This document shows positions 35,048 through 46,453 of a DNA stretch of 64,000 bases, piece after piece; position 1 is the stretch's first letter, and the number at the start of each line of letters is the position of its first letter. A program made the position numbers and the translations under genes. Source of the DNA: Paraphysoderma sedebokerense (lineage: Eukaryota > Blastocladiomycota > Physodermatomycetes > Physodermatales > Physodermataceae); NCBI GenBank assembly GCA_025602915.1, contig JAHLJZ010000090.1, forward strand, positions 30,871-94,870, read 5' to 3'. The notes below the pieces were generated by a model, which was not told the DNA's origin, made no database searches, and was given only the letters and a program-made list of their open reading frames with translations.

Positions 35048-38000
35048 ATGTCTCGATTAGCATATCTGGACGGCTTGAAAGGATTAGCTACACTTATTCT
35101 TCTTACCTCCAGTGTATTATCAAAATCTCAATCTCGCGTGGATGAAGAAACCGCTCAGAATTATGCCTCTTTTTTTATCCGGTATGTGTCGTCATCTAAT
35201 GGCCGTTTCTCTATTGGACCTAACTCGAAATCCTCCCTCTGTTAGGAACCCTAGCTGGGCCTTGTGCATGTTCTTCATTTTAACAGGCCGAATATTGACA
35301 TTATCATTCTGGAGGCCGTCAGCCAGTGGCCCGAAAATCGATTGGGTTGGACATGCCGGTTGTTTCTTTCGCCGTATATTTCGCTTCGTGCTACCGGCTC
35401 TTTTTGTTTCTCTTTTACAATGGAAATTGTGTGAGCACGGTCACTTTGACATAGCTGACGTAGCTCGGTCCTCTTCAATGGGCGCAACTGCAATTGCAAA
35501 ACCTGAATGGTGCGCCAGGATTAGAACGTCCCTGGACTGGTGGATCTTATTCGTCAACCTGGTAAGTTTAGTCGGTACAGTTAATCATCGGATGCATTCA
35601 ATAACCAGGTTTTTTATGTGAATTCTTTTTGCAGTTCTCATGGGAGAATGTTGAAGCATTGAGATCAGCGGCAGGCATGCTTTGGCTTACACCATGGCAA
35701 ATCTACGGTAAGATTGCAATTATGGTAATTCTATATTTTTCGTCACTGACAAGTCATATCTATTTATCAGCATCTTGGTTCACTTATTTCGTTGTCGCGA
35801 TGATGTCAGTTCTTCCGACAAACCGGTTCGCTCTCTATATTCTGCTAGGGCTACTTTCTTGGATATCTTACCCCTTTCACTATGTACGAAATCTCTCCTT
35901 TGATTTTTAGTCAGTCACAGTATTCGCAACTGATACATTTCCTAAACTCAGGTTGCTATGCTCGGCCTAGTTGTTGCCGACTTGAGTGTGAATGGTTTAT
36001 TCCGTCGTTTGAAGCAAATGAAGTGGTGGGGCACTATCGCTCTTCCGGTGCTCTGCTTGGGCGTTGGCCTCCTTGTAACACTTTATCGACCGCTTGCTTT
36101 GGCGATTGATGAACTGTCAACTATACAAAGGTCTAATAGGCCAGAGGTAGTGTACAAGTTGTGTTCATGTTATATTCCATATCTAACCCCAGTTACTTCC
36201 TTTTTTTTCTTCAGCTGAAAATGTCCGATTCCATTTCGGTATTTTTCGTTTTAATTGCAATCGAATCCTCCCCAATTATACAATTCGTTCTGTCTACTCC
36301 TCCACTTAGATATTTAGGGAGGGTTTGTAATATTTATTATGTTTTTAACGTAACATTCCATTCTCTAACATTCATGTAGTTGTCGTTTGGTATTACGGTT
36401 CTCCATCAATCCTTTGTTTATTCTCTAATGCCTTCAATGTCGCTTTCCTACAACAACACTCCACTGGATGACGCGTTCTTCGCCAAAGCGCTGTTCGCTG
36501 TCCTCGGTTGCTCTATTGCCGCAGCAATCGCCTTCTTCATGTTCATTGAACAACCTAGTATCATAATGGGAGGCTGGTTATGGAAGGTTATGTTATCAGA
36601 GGAGAGCGTTCTGGACGAAATCAAATCGGTTCCTCGGCTTATTCGATCTGAAATCCAAAAATTGTTGATCAGGAAACCAATGGACGATGAGACTGACTCC
36701 GAAAATTCACAAGATATCGGTCAGGATAAAGACGACAAGTTTGGCTCCCTTTCTGTCTCAGAAACGACTCTTCATAATGAGATTACTGTTGTATCTGCTG
36801 CTGTGGAACCGCCTACCGCAACTACAAAGGAAGAACCCCGCAAAGCAGTTCATCCAGTGCCCGCCAAAATAACTTCTCACCGATTGGACTATCTTGATGG
36901 GATCAGAGGAATTGCTATGTTATTTGTATTCAATAGCCACATCATGTATCATACGTTTTACATTCCGCATCCAGATGTGATTCCAGTCGATACCTTCCAA
37001 TATGTTATTCGGTATGTATCCAGTCTATTTTTACCACCATGCTGATTCAACAGTCTAAACACGAATATCAAATTCAGTCACGGTCAATTTGCATTAGGCT
37101 TGTTCTTCGTGCTCTCCGGCAGAGTTATGCTTCTAAGTTTTTTTCGAAAACGCTTGAATCCGGATCCGAAGAAATATTTTATCCTCTCTGCCGGAAACTA
37201 TCGCCGACTGTTTCGGCTGGGTATGCCAGCCGTGATTACCGCGTTTCTGCAATGGCAAGTTTGCATACAAGGACATGCTGATGTCAGTAGAGAAGCTGAA
37301 GCTTACTTGAAGAGTGGCGTTTTGAACATTCCGTATTGGTGCAGAATAGGGACATTTAGTGACTTTCTAGGATTCGTCGTGGATATCGTAAGTTTCACTT
37401 AAGCTCTCAATTGCTGCTTCCTCCGAGGCTAATTTGTCGCAAATAAGTTTACGTCACGAGATCATCAGGTCATTCTTGACAAAGGCAGCGTTCTATGGAC
37501 CATTTACGTTCAATTCTGGGGTTCGTTTTGATTTTGAACTCATATCCGTGACTGATTTGTGCTAAAAGTTTTAACAGGATCAATTTTTGCTTACGCCATT
37601 GCACTGATTGCGGTTCATATCCCTCGCAGAAGAAACCTGTTTTACTGTGTTCTAATTGCATGCGGAATATATACTCATAATTTCAACTGGTTCTTTGCTG
37701 TGGGGCTAATGATTTGGTGAGATTTTAATCTGACTTTCACGCTTACTTTGTCGATCCAAATGCTAACATAGCATCATACTTAAATGCAGTGACTGGGACG
37801 CCTCTGGAGCTCTTAAGGCTACGAAGAAGTGGAAATGGTGGAAAGTTCTTGCGCTGGAATTGTTTCTCGTCATTACGGCATTCACAATTCTCTCATTCTG
37901 GCAAGTTTCTCAAGGCTTGAACAATTTCTTCATTGAGTTCACAATCAAGAAGGGAGCGCTACAGAAATTCGATCCCGAAAAACTATTCACGGTTTGTTCC

Positions 38001-40398
38001 ACATTTGACTATACGAATGTCGATTTTCAGTTATCTTATAGTTTTTTTGTAGATGTTCCCCGGGTGGTACATTCCTGCTGTGCTTGTTATCCTATGGATA
38101 GAACTCAGCCCAGTTACACAATGGTTTATCAGCTCCAGGATATTTAGAGTGTTCGGAAAAGTAATGTCCTCTTTCTATTGCGAGAATCTCAGGTAGAATT
38201 ACTAAAGAAGTTTTTGTAGGTTTCTTACGGATTCTACTTACTGCATATGGTTTGTTTATTTTTCAGTGTCGTCTTCCTTTATTTCCCTATATCGTATATT
38301 AACTGTATATATTTAGACATTGATCTACACCGTAATGCCTCACATTATTCTCTGGTTGAAAGATACATATTCATATTGGAATGTCATTATTATCTCCTAC
38401 ATCATGATTCTGGTTTTGAATTACATCATCTCGTACATATTCCACGTAACGGTTGAAGAATGGGCTGGAACAATTGCAAAGACTTCATGGGAATTTCTAT
38501 TCGTTAATGGCAAAACCGGGTTTTCGTATCTTCCAATCAAGACTATTCGAGCGACGAAAAATTTTGTACTCAATCTTCCATTCGCAATAGTGGGTTATTT
38601 TTCCGCCAAAGTTAAAGGTATTCGTAAACCGTTTCAAGCGTCGGAAGGACATCCGATTCGGCCACCTCACGACCATGATGTTTTCGAGGATATCGATTCT
38701 GGTGAATTACATTCAACATACTGGGAAACCGACTTGAGTCAAGATAAAATGGCAATGAGAACCGCTTTCATATTGCGACTGAATTCGTTCTTGGCACCTT
38801 TTCATTTCGTCGGGATATTGGGCGTAGCTTCGGTGTGGTTCTTGTTAAACCCGATTGGCCCATGGGATGGACAAAAAGTACTCAACTTTGCTAGCCTCTG
38901 GCGCAGCATGTAAGTACATTTATTTTGGCACACGTTATGCAGAGTTCTAATTCAGAATTATTTGTTCGAAAATCAGTTGGCTCTTGTCGCTTCCTTACGT
39001 TATTATAACATTTATTGGATTCTCAATTCCTCGAATTGCTCGGAAGAAAGATGAAATGGACAAGCGCCCAGTTCAACGAGATCTTATTCGCAATTTCTAT
39101 ATCGTCATTGTCACCAAAGGAAGTAATCCTGACGCTGTTCGAAGAGGATACAATACCATGTTACCCCTCGAGAAACTACACCCTTCTGTGAAAGTGGTTG
39201 TATTGACTGATGAACCCTATGCTTATCCTGACTTGAACAATATTGTATGCCCAACGGATTACAAAAGTGAAAAAGGGATCGCGAAGGTAAATTATTGAAA
39301 GGCGTTATAGTATTCCACTGTGCACACATCGCTAACATTGTCCAATTTTAGCATAAAGCGCGTGCACTCGATTACTTCCGAAAATATGTAAAACTTTCAC
39401 AATACGACTGGATTCTGCATATGGACGAAGAGTCGACTATTGATGCGGAAAGTCTTCGCCGCTGTTTTGACTTTATCCGATATGAAAAGCATCATTTCGG
39501 TCAAGGAATCATTCTTTACAATGCCTATAACTATTGGTCCAACTGGTTCTTTACTGTTGCGGATGCCATTCGTGTTGGGGACGATTTGGCCCGTTTCAAT
39601 CTTCAATATACTGTATTCCATCGACCAGTATTCGGTGCTCATGGTTCTTTCCTCATGACAAACGGTCATCTGGAGAATCTGGTCACCTGGGATTTCGGAA
39701 CACTTGCCGAAGATTTTGAGTTTTCGCACAAAGCTTGGGAACTTGGATTTACTTGTGGTGCTATTCACGGTATTGTCAGAGAGCAATCACCCAGTAGCGT
39801 GCGTGATTTCTTAAAACAGCGTCGTCGATGGTAAGTTTTGGATTATTCTTACATCAATCCCATATACGCATACTAACAATCTCAACAACCGACCCTTAGG
39901 TATCTTGGTATTCGCGATATCAAAGGTCTTTACCATTTACCGCAAATTGCAATCAAGTTGTGGAGTACTGGTGTATTTTGCTTGATTGCGACTGTTATCA
40001 ATATCCCGTTTTCTTTCTTGGTAGACGGAAGCGACACCCCAGCATGGTTAGTCATTTTTGGTATTCGAATGACCAACATCTGCTAACTATCTCGATATTT
40101 TGCTTAATTTCGTTCAGGATCGCGGCATGCTCAAGTTTTTGTTTCGGTGTATTTTACTGGTTGTATTTGTGGGGTCTGGTGTTCCAAGACATTGATTATG
40201 GCACAGCTTGGTACCGAATGATCTATCGATTTTTCCTTGGTATATTCTTGCAACCATTCTGTTCGCTATTGGAAGGAGCTGCGGTAGTATGGGCTATGGC
40301 GAGGTAAGTCAAGCTTTACTTGTGCATCCAATTTCGTCAATTGATGGTGATTTTTTTTTAGCGAAAATGTCACGAAATTTGAAGTCATCAAAAAGTAA
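35048..40398 (+). CDS. Gene C: double acyltransferase-3 / egghead-like GT2 fusion
   Basis: Third and most divergent paralogue, with the same layout as A and B. It starts MSRLAYLDGLKGLATLILL, with Lys and Ser in place of the family's Arg and His, and a shorter loop after TM1. The second AT3 half reads DGIRGIAMLFVFNSH, keeping both Arg and His, and has FFVLSGRVMLL and FYLLHMTLIYTVMPH. The inter-domain linker is acidic (TDSENSQDIGQDKDDK). GT2 motifs IVTKGSNP, LHMDEEST, LAEDFEFS and QRRRW are all intact. The 3' part has two extra introns compared with A and B (about 40047-40117, after DTPAW, and about 40303-40360, before ENVTKFEVIKK). One second-half intron is shifted (near 37718, in front of DWDASG). 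The GT exon at 39352-39832 is far closer to B in DNA sequence than the AT3 exons are. Confidence 0.85.
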
Positions 40399-40824
40399 AG
40401 CATTTTTAGTATGTGACTCTTTAACCGTCACAATTTTCGATAATTAATTATTAAATCGAGAGAGCGTAAAATTATAGTTAGTGAATTTGTAATTCAGAAT
40501 GAAATTAAATTTAGTTTTAGTTATAATTTATTTGCGATATCACAATCATAGTTATTTGTAGAACATTCTGTCATATTAGTCTGACTGTAGTCTGGTATAT
40601 TTAGAGAATGCAAATTCATCCTTAAATAAAGTTGTAATATATGTTCACAAAAATTGGACATATGCGGTATTCACTGTTCAAAGCTATTTGAATGGTTCAC
40701 CAGTCGTTCACAGTGGTTCACTGGCAGACGGGAGCCAAACGCGCGCAAGGGGAATTCAAACAAGAGAACGGAATTCCCTCTCTCGTCATCATCAGCAGAG
40801 AACGCAGTGTCGCCGATTCAAACC
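40399..40824. other. Intergenic region between gene C and the TPX2-like gene
   Basis: AT-rich 3' flank of gene C, then the presumed promoter and leader of the TPX2-like gene. Nothing else is recognised. Confidence 0.4.
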
Positions 40825-43644
40825 ATGGGGAAAAAGTCCAAGTCGTCCAGAAAGTCTCGCTCATCCGTCGCATCCTCGTCTTCCGCTTCATGGTGGCCCG
40901 GTCCCGCTAGCCAGGACGCCGCCCCATCGTTTTCTTACTACAACCAATCCAACGACGACGAAGCCTACGAGTTCCAGGCTCCGAAATACCACGATTTCAC
41001 AAAAGACGATGGAGAAAACCATGAAGTTGCTGAGAGCTGGTTCGGTACGGTATTTCTTCTCGTTACAGTGTAGCATTATGGTCTTGGCATAGTGAATTTA
41101 AAGTGATCATGAATGTGTGAATTCGAGTCGTGTATGCTAATTATTGGTGCATGGGAACACTTTAGAAACTCATGCGGATTCGCCGTCCCAAGTCGATGAT
41201 GAGGAAGATGGAAGTTATGACTTTGATTTCAGTTCCGAGATTGAGAGTTCCGTCGATATGGAAACACCCAAGCCCAAGAAAAGGTGCGCTATTTCGTGCA
41301 TTGCCGTTCGAGCAATGAAGTTCTAAAAAACATAAATCTCAACTTGTAATTCTTAGGAAATCTTTTCGACGAAACAGCATTATTGTTGCACCGCTAAATC
41401 TTGACATTGAATCAGTTACTCAATCGATATCCGTTGCCGCCGACACACAGGCTTCCCTCGCAGCCGAACACGTCGATGATTTCGAACAGGAAAACAACAC
41501 GGGGGCGCAGGAGGATCCTAATGTTGTAACCAATGACGATGATAATGGAAATGCGGATGACGGCATCAGCGAAATCAAACATGATTTAGAGAATAGTCTA
41601 CAACAAATTTATGATCAGATGCTGGAAAAGCCTGTCGCATCCACCGACAACATTTTTGTCTACAATCCCAGAATCTCCGACTACAATCCACTTCTACACA
41701 CTCAACAAAGTTCTAAAACTGTTACATTTGCGAATGATTCGGATTCCGAGTCGGAGAATGATGAAACAGACGAGCACTATCAATACGTAGAAGAAACTAC
41801 GGCGGCAAAGGGGAGGAAGGCTCAAAAGAGAACCAAGAAAAGAGTTCAACCCCCTAGATTGACTGTCCCAAAGGAATTCAATTTTTCAAAACGTCCAGAA
41901 AGGAAGCGACCTTTGCTTAGTGTGAAGTCACCTCGTATCAAAAAGGTAATTTTACTGTGTGCTGTATCAATGTAACATGCAAGCGGTTAATGTGTTCGTA
42001 GAAGCAGCGCCGTACTGTTAGAAAACGAACCAACAATGTCAGCTTGACTATTCCCAAGCCCTTCAACTTTCATACAACTACCAGGAGAATGGAAAAAGAA
42101 TCTGACGCCCCGCCTTCGCCATACGTGCCCCTTGTCCTTCGAGTCAAGCAGTTTGATAAAACGCCAGACAGATTTAAACCGAATATTAGAGTATGTCTGC
42201 TTCTTTCACCGATTCACTATTGGACTTCTTGCTAAAAAGTCTGACATAATAGGCTAATAAGCTACGACAAGAGTACCGATCGCAAGAACTTACCCGCCCT
42301 CGGTCACCGTTCCTGAGAACCAGATACCGAAATAAGCCACATCAGTAAGTCTTTATTTTTAACATAGAATGATCTGTGAAGCTTATGTATATATTTGCTG
42401 CTTCCTCAGGGTTCCTAGTACTGAAGAGCTTGAATTGAAGGAGGTTCAATCTTTTGAACAATTCAAAGCAAAACCCCTCATTCGGAAGGTATAGTTCTGC
42501 CTGCATTCTCTACACCGATGGGAATACTTTTTTAATTAATGCACCGCAGATTTTCGAAAAGCCTGTTGGAGTGCCAGAAGTTAAACGGCCGCCCTTAACT
42601 ATTCCGATGTCGCCTGCGATTCACAAGCCGAGACCGATGCCGCCACCTGAACCGTCACCCCCTCGAATAATCAAAGCTAATCCAATCATGATTCCAGAAA
42701 CTTATAAACTCCCGAAAGTCGAAAAGAAGCATCCGACGGTTCCTCAGCCGTTCTCTCTTCCGGGTGAATTCTACTCTGAACAGAAGAAACGAGAATTTGA
42801 AGCACACGTGAGAAGAATGATGGACGAGGAAGAAAAGGCTCGTCATTTTCATGCGCAACCGTTGCCAGATCTTGATGAACCTAATGTATGTGCGGTAAGC
42901 TTTGAATCCAATTATGGCGCTAGCAAGATCATTTACTGACATCGACTGGTATCCACTTATCTCCTTGACCTTTGTTTCGCTTATTTCAATTGATTGAACT
43001 TAGCCACTTCCCAAAGTCGAAACCAAACCAATAACAGTTCCAAAACCCTTCGCATTAAAAACTGATATTCGTGGAGATTCATATCAAAAGCAACTGGCCG
43101 AACATTTGCTCAAGGAACAAGTAGAAAAGGAAAATGCCACCAAGTTCCACGCCCGCCCATTACCTGACCCTGTACCTTTTGTTCCTAAAAAAAGTGATAA
43201 GCCATTGACCGATCATGGCGATATTGTCTTGCATACAAATATGAGGGCGGAGGAGCGAAAATTATTTGATGAGTTTTTAGAGGAAAAAAGAAAAGCAGAT
43301 CAAGAATTGAGAGAATACGTAAGAAGACAGAAGGAGGTCAGTTGATACAAATCATTCTCTACAATTCGCGTTCTCTAATGGATTCTCGTTTTATTTTCAT
43401 TGACTAATAGGCCGAAGAACAGCAGCGGCTAAAACAGATTCGCAAACAACTAGTCCACAAAGCGCAACCGGTGCGAAGTTTTGCACCTGTTGTCATCAAA
43501 ACCTCTTCCAAACCATTAACTCATCCCCAAAGTCCCATGATTGGTAAGAAAAGGAAGAATATAGCAATGAATGTTGGCAAAAAAGAGAGAAGAGGTCGTA
43601 GTAAATTAAGAGAGATGAATATGAGCGGTATGGATAATGAATAG
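40825..43644 (+). CDS. TPX2-like spindle assembly protein
   Basis: Starts MGKKSKSSRKSRSS at 40825 and ends at the TAG at 43642-43644. About ten exons: near 40825-41044, 41166-41283, 41358-41945, 42001-42190, 42254-42342, 42411-42487, 42550-42884, 43006-43335 and 43411-43644, with minor boundary doubt. The N-terminal third is acidic and Ser-rich. The middle and C-terminal parts carry repeated TPX2-type elements: LTVPKEFNF, LTIPKPFNFHTTTRR, FKAKPLIRK, VPQPFSLPGE, FHAQPLPD, ITVPKPFALKT and FHARPLPD. The C-terminus has the TPX2 signature helix and LKQIRKQLVHKAQPVRSF. In animals and plants TPX2 nucleates microtubules and activates Aurora A under Ran control; fungi with open or semi-open mitosis may keep it. 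The Aurora-binding N-terminal motif was not clearly recognised. Confidence 0.8.
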
Positions 43645-44642
43645 GGCGGTGTCAGTTGAAAATTTCGAACATGAATTTGGAGACGACATATTAAATCTGT
43701 CTTATTTTTACTTATTATATTATTGGCATTAACTTTTGGAGAACACAGTACTTTACATTTCATGTACATATTCTTTGTTATCTGGCTGGATTTCTATTAT
43801 TGTGTTGAGGGCCATGGTATCATCTATACGGTGGATCATGGGGCAATGGTTGAACTGCAGATTCACAAGTTCCTAATACAAGTTGATATTTTGTCGTTTT
43901 GTCTCAGCATGATTGAGTTGTGAATTGAGCGGACTTCGCGCAGTTCCATCGTATCGTCTTTGAATAATGTTGAATCTTAATCACCTCTGTTAAGTTTTGA
44001 ATCCGACACCAATGCAGCGAAGTATGCCACTTGAAGCGCGCATTCGCATGAAACTTTAGCCGGCAGATTTCAGATAAACTGAATCGGCAATCTGTGCAGA
44101 GCTAAAACTTGCGTTTTAGATGCCCTCTTCGGTAGATCCTCCGTTTTGCTTTGTCGAAGTTGAATTTCTCCACAGGCTTTTTGCTAAGTCCAAGGCTAAT
44201 CAGTGGACTAACCCGGGTGGCCGGGTGGCTCGTGGCGCTTGCAATTTGTAGGCAATCCAGATCTACGCTTCTGATTCGTACCAATTTGACGAATTCGCTG
44301 GGAAGGCTGGTACGTGCTGGTGTGTGGTTTCCAAATGACGATTCCGGAAAAGAGGCTAACAATTGTTGATACGGTTGCTTGTTTCGGTGCTGACAACCAT
44401 TTCAGAAGGAGGTTACGAGTTTATCACCTCCTAACGCGCCATTTCTGGTGGCTCGAAAACGTGGCTTCAATGCTACAAACCTATTTTTTGAATGTAATAA
44501 TCGCACACCCTCACTTCAGTTATGGTCACAAAGCATTAAAGAAAGTGACAACTCTACTATCATCAAACTATAATTGACATACGAAATTATTCCGCTCCTT
44601 AGTAGTCATTTTCAATGAAATCATTCTGTCCCCTGTGAAACG
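43645..44642. other. Intergenic region
   Basis: About 1 kb. Short frames on both strands (44102-44362 minus; 44314-44577 plus) show no recognisable domain. A short Pro-Gly-like GC patch (CCCGGGTGGCCGGGTGG, near 44213) is the only compositional oddity. Confidence 0.4.
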
Positions 44643-46065
44643 ATGAGTCGACAACAGCAGAGATATTACTATGACGATGTCAGGGAGCCGGCTGTTCTAG
44701 AGCAACAGTATTATCGAGATGAGTACGAAGAGAGGTATCAGGAGGAGTACGAAGACGATAGAAACCGATATTACCATGGACGTTACTCAATGGAGGAGTA
44801 CCCTGCCGATGGCGACGAATATTATGCGGATGAAAGGTACGATGACGACCAGCACTATGACGACCAGTATTATGACGAACGACCCCAAGACTATAGAGAA
44901 GATCCGTACCCACAGGAACCTTATTATGAGGATGACAGAGAATATGGACAGTATGATGAGGAAGTTTCCTCGCCAGTTCCGCCGGCCCCAGTCTCGTTCC
45001 CGTATCCTGAGGATTATCGGACTTTCCACGATGAAAGCTCCAACGAATATATAGTCGATCCGCACACATCAGTATCTTCTCAATTACCTCGTATACATCC
45101 AGACAAGTCCGGACTGTATTCATCACCACCCGCATCTCATAAGTCATTTCAAAATATTTCAATGTCTCGTTCAGTTAACAGCAAACTATCACCCATCGAT
45201 ACCAAACCGCAACCACGGAAAATATTATGCATTCCCCTAAACCGAAAAACGTTCTACATGTTTATTTTCATTGGTTCGGCAATTCTCCTCGTTTCCGCAA
45301 TCCTACTCTTCGTTCTTTATCCTCGGTCACCATCATTGAATGTCGTATCTATTGCTCCCAGAGGCAGTAACAATGCTACCTTATCACCTCAGTCATCCCC
45401 CAAGTCAGGACAAAAAGTTGCACCGAACGTAGCCCCTGAGACTACAATTAGAGTGGCCATACCCGGTGTAGGTCAACTCAATGGATTTGGACAAGTCGTT
45501 CGACAAATAAATTCTACAGGTAACTTTTCATTCGAATTGGACTCCAGTGTTCAGTTGGAATTGAAAAGTGAAAATTACGTCGAAGTCTCGGTGAGCAGAA
45601 TGCAGGTAGAGGTATGTACCAATTTCGTTCCTACACTCTGATATCCATCATGGATGATGCTAAGTCAGTTTACAATTTTAGGTTTTCCTGGACCCTGGCG
45701 TTCAAAACTTAAGACCACCCAGATTGAACACTACAATTCTAAAAAACGTAAAACTCAGACCTCAACAGTCGAATGCACTCACTGTTGCCGTCCCACTCCG
45801 ATACACCGCTTCCTCAATTCAAGATCCAATCATGCGACAATTTCTGGACCGATGTGCGTTAACTCCCGCGGCCGGCAATGATACAAAGACACCGTCCGAT
45901 TTGCAAGCAAGAGTTAAAATAACTTTTAACATGCCGCCCTTCAATACAAAGACCGTTTCTGAAATGAAGAATGTGAGAGTTGGATGCCCTAAGGGTAATT
46001 TAGAGCAATTGAAAACTGTGGTGAGCAATGCACTTGTGAATGCCAACATAGGAAAGAGGCGATAA
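44643..46065 (+). CDS. Single-pass membrane protein with LEA2-like extracytoplasmic domain
   Basis: Two exons (44643-45611, 45682-46065), 450 residues. The cytoplasmic N-terminus (1-185) is extraordinarily rich in Tyr, Asp and Glu (YYDD, EEYEDD and similar). A basic-flanked membrane helix at about residues 205-230 (FYMFIFIGSAILLVSAILLFVLY) makes it a type II protein. The lumenal or extracellular part has VVSIAPRG, several N-x-S/T sequons and a beta-rich region with SENYVEVSVSRMQVEV. It resembles LEA2/NDR1-HIN1-like domains also present in fungal vacuolar membrane proteins such as Tag1. Such domains may bind lipid or tether membranes. The exact function is unknown. Confidence 0.65.
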
Positions 46066-46453
46066 CCAAGAGTATTGGGCATTTAAATTATTTACGAATA
46101 AATATTGCAACAATTAGTTATAGTAGTAGATAGCCGCATTGATGTTTTAGCTTAGTTTCATAATGTCAACCGATAGTACAGATATACCCGCGTCACAGCA
46201 ACAGTTAATGTTAATAAAATAGTAATTTTTATTTACTTCCTGTGAATTATATATGGTTGCAGCTTAGCAGTATCTCTTTGAGTTCTTGAATTTTAGTCTT
46301 CTCTGAATCAATTTAATCGCGTTACCGAAAATAGCAACGACATCACGCACACTGGACATTCTTTGGCCAATCACATGTTGGCGCAATTCATTCTGAACGT
46401 TTATCCACCATAATTTTAAACTGCTATTTCGTCTTCAACTGTAGATTCGTGAA
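46066..46453. other. Intergenic region
   Basis: About 390 bases of AT-rich sequence between two same-strand genes. No element is recognised. Confidence 0.4.

Noticed and set aside
44102-44362. Minus-strand frame of 86 codons between the TPX2-like and LEA2-like genes
   Set aside because: Composition is unremarkable, overlapping frames are of similar length, and no domain is recognised.
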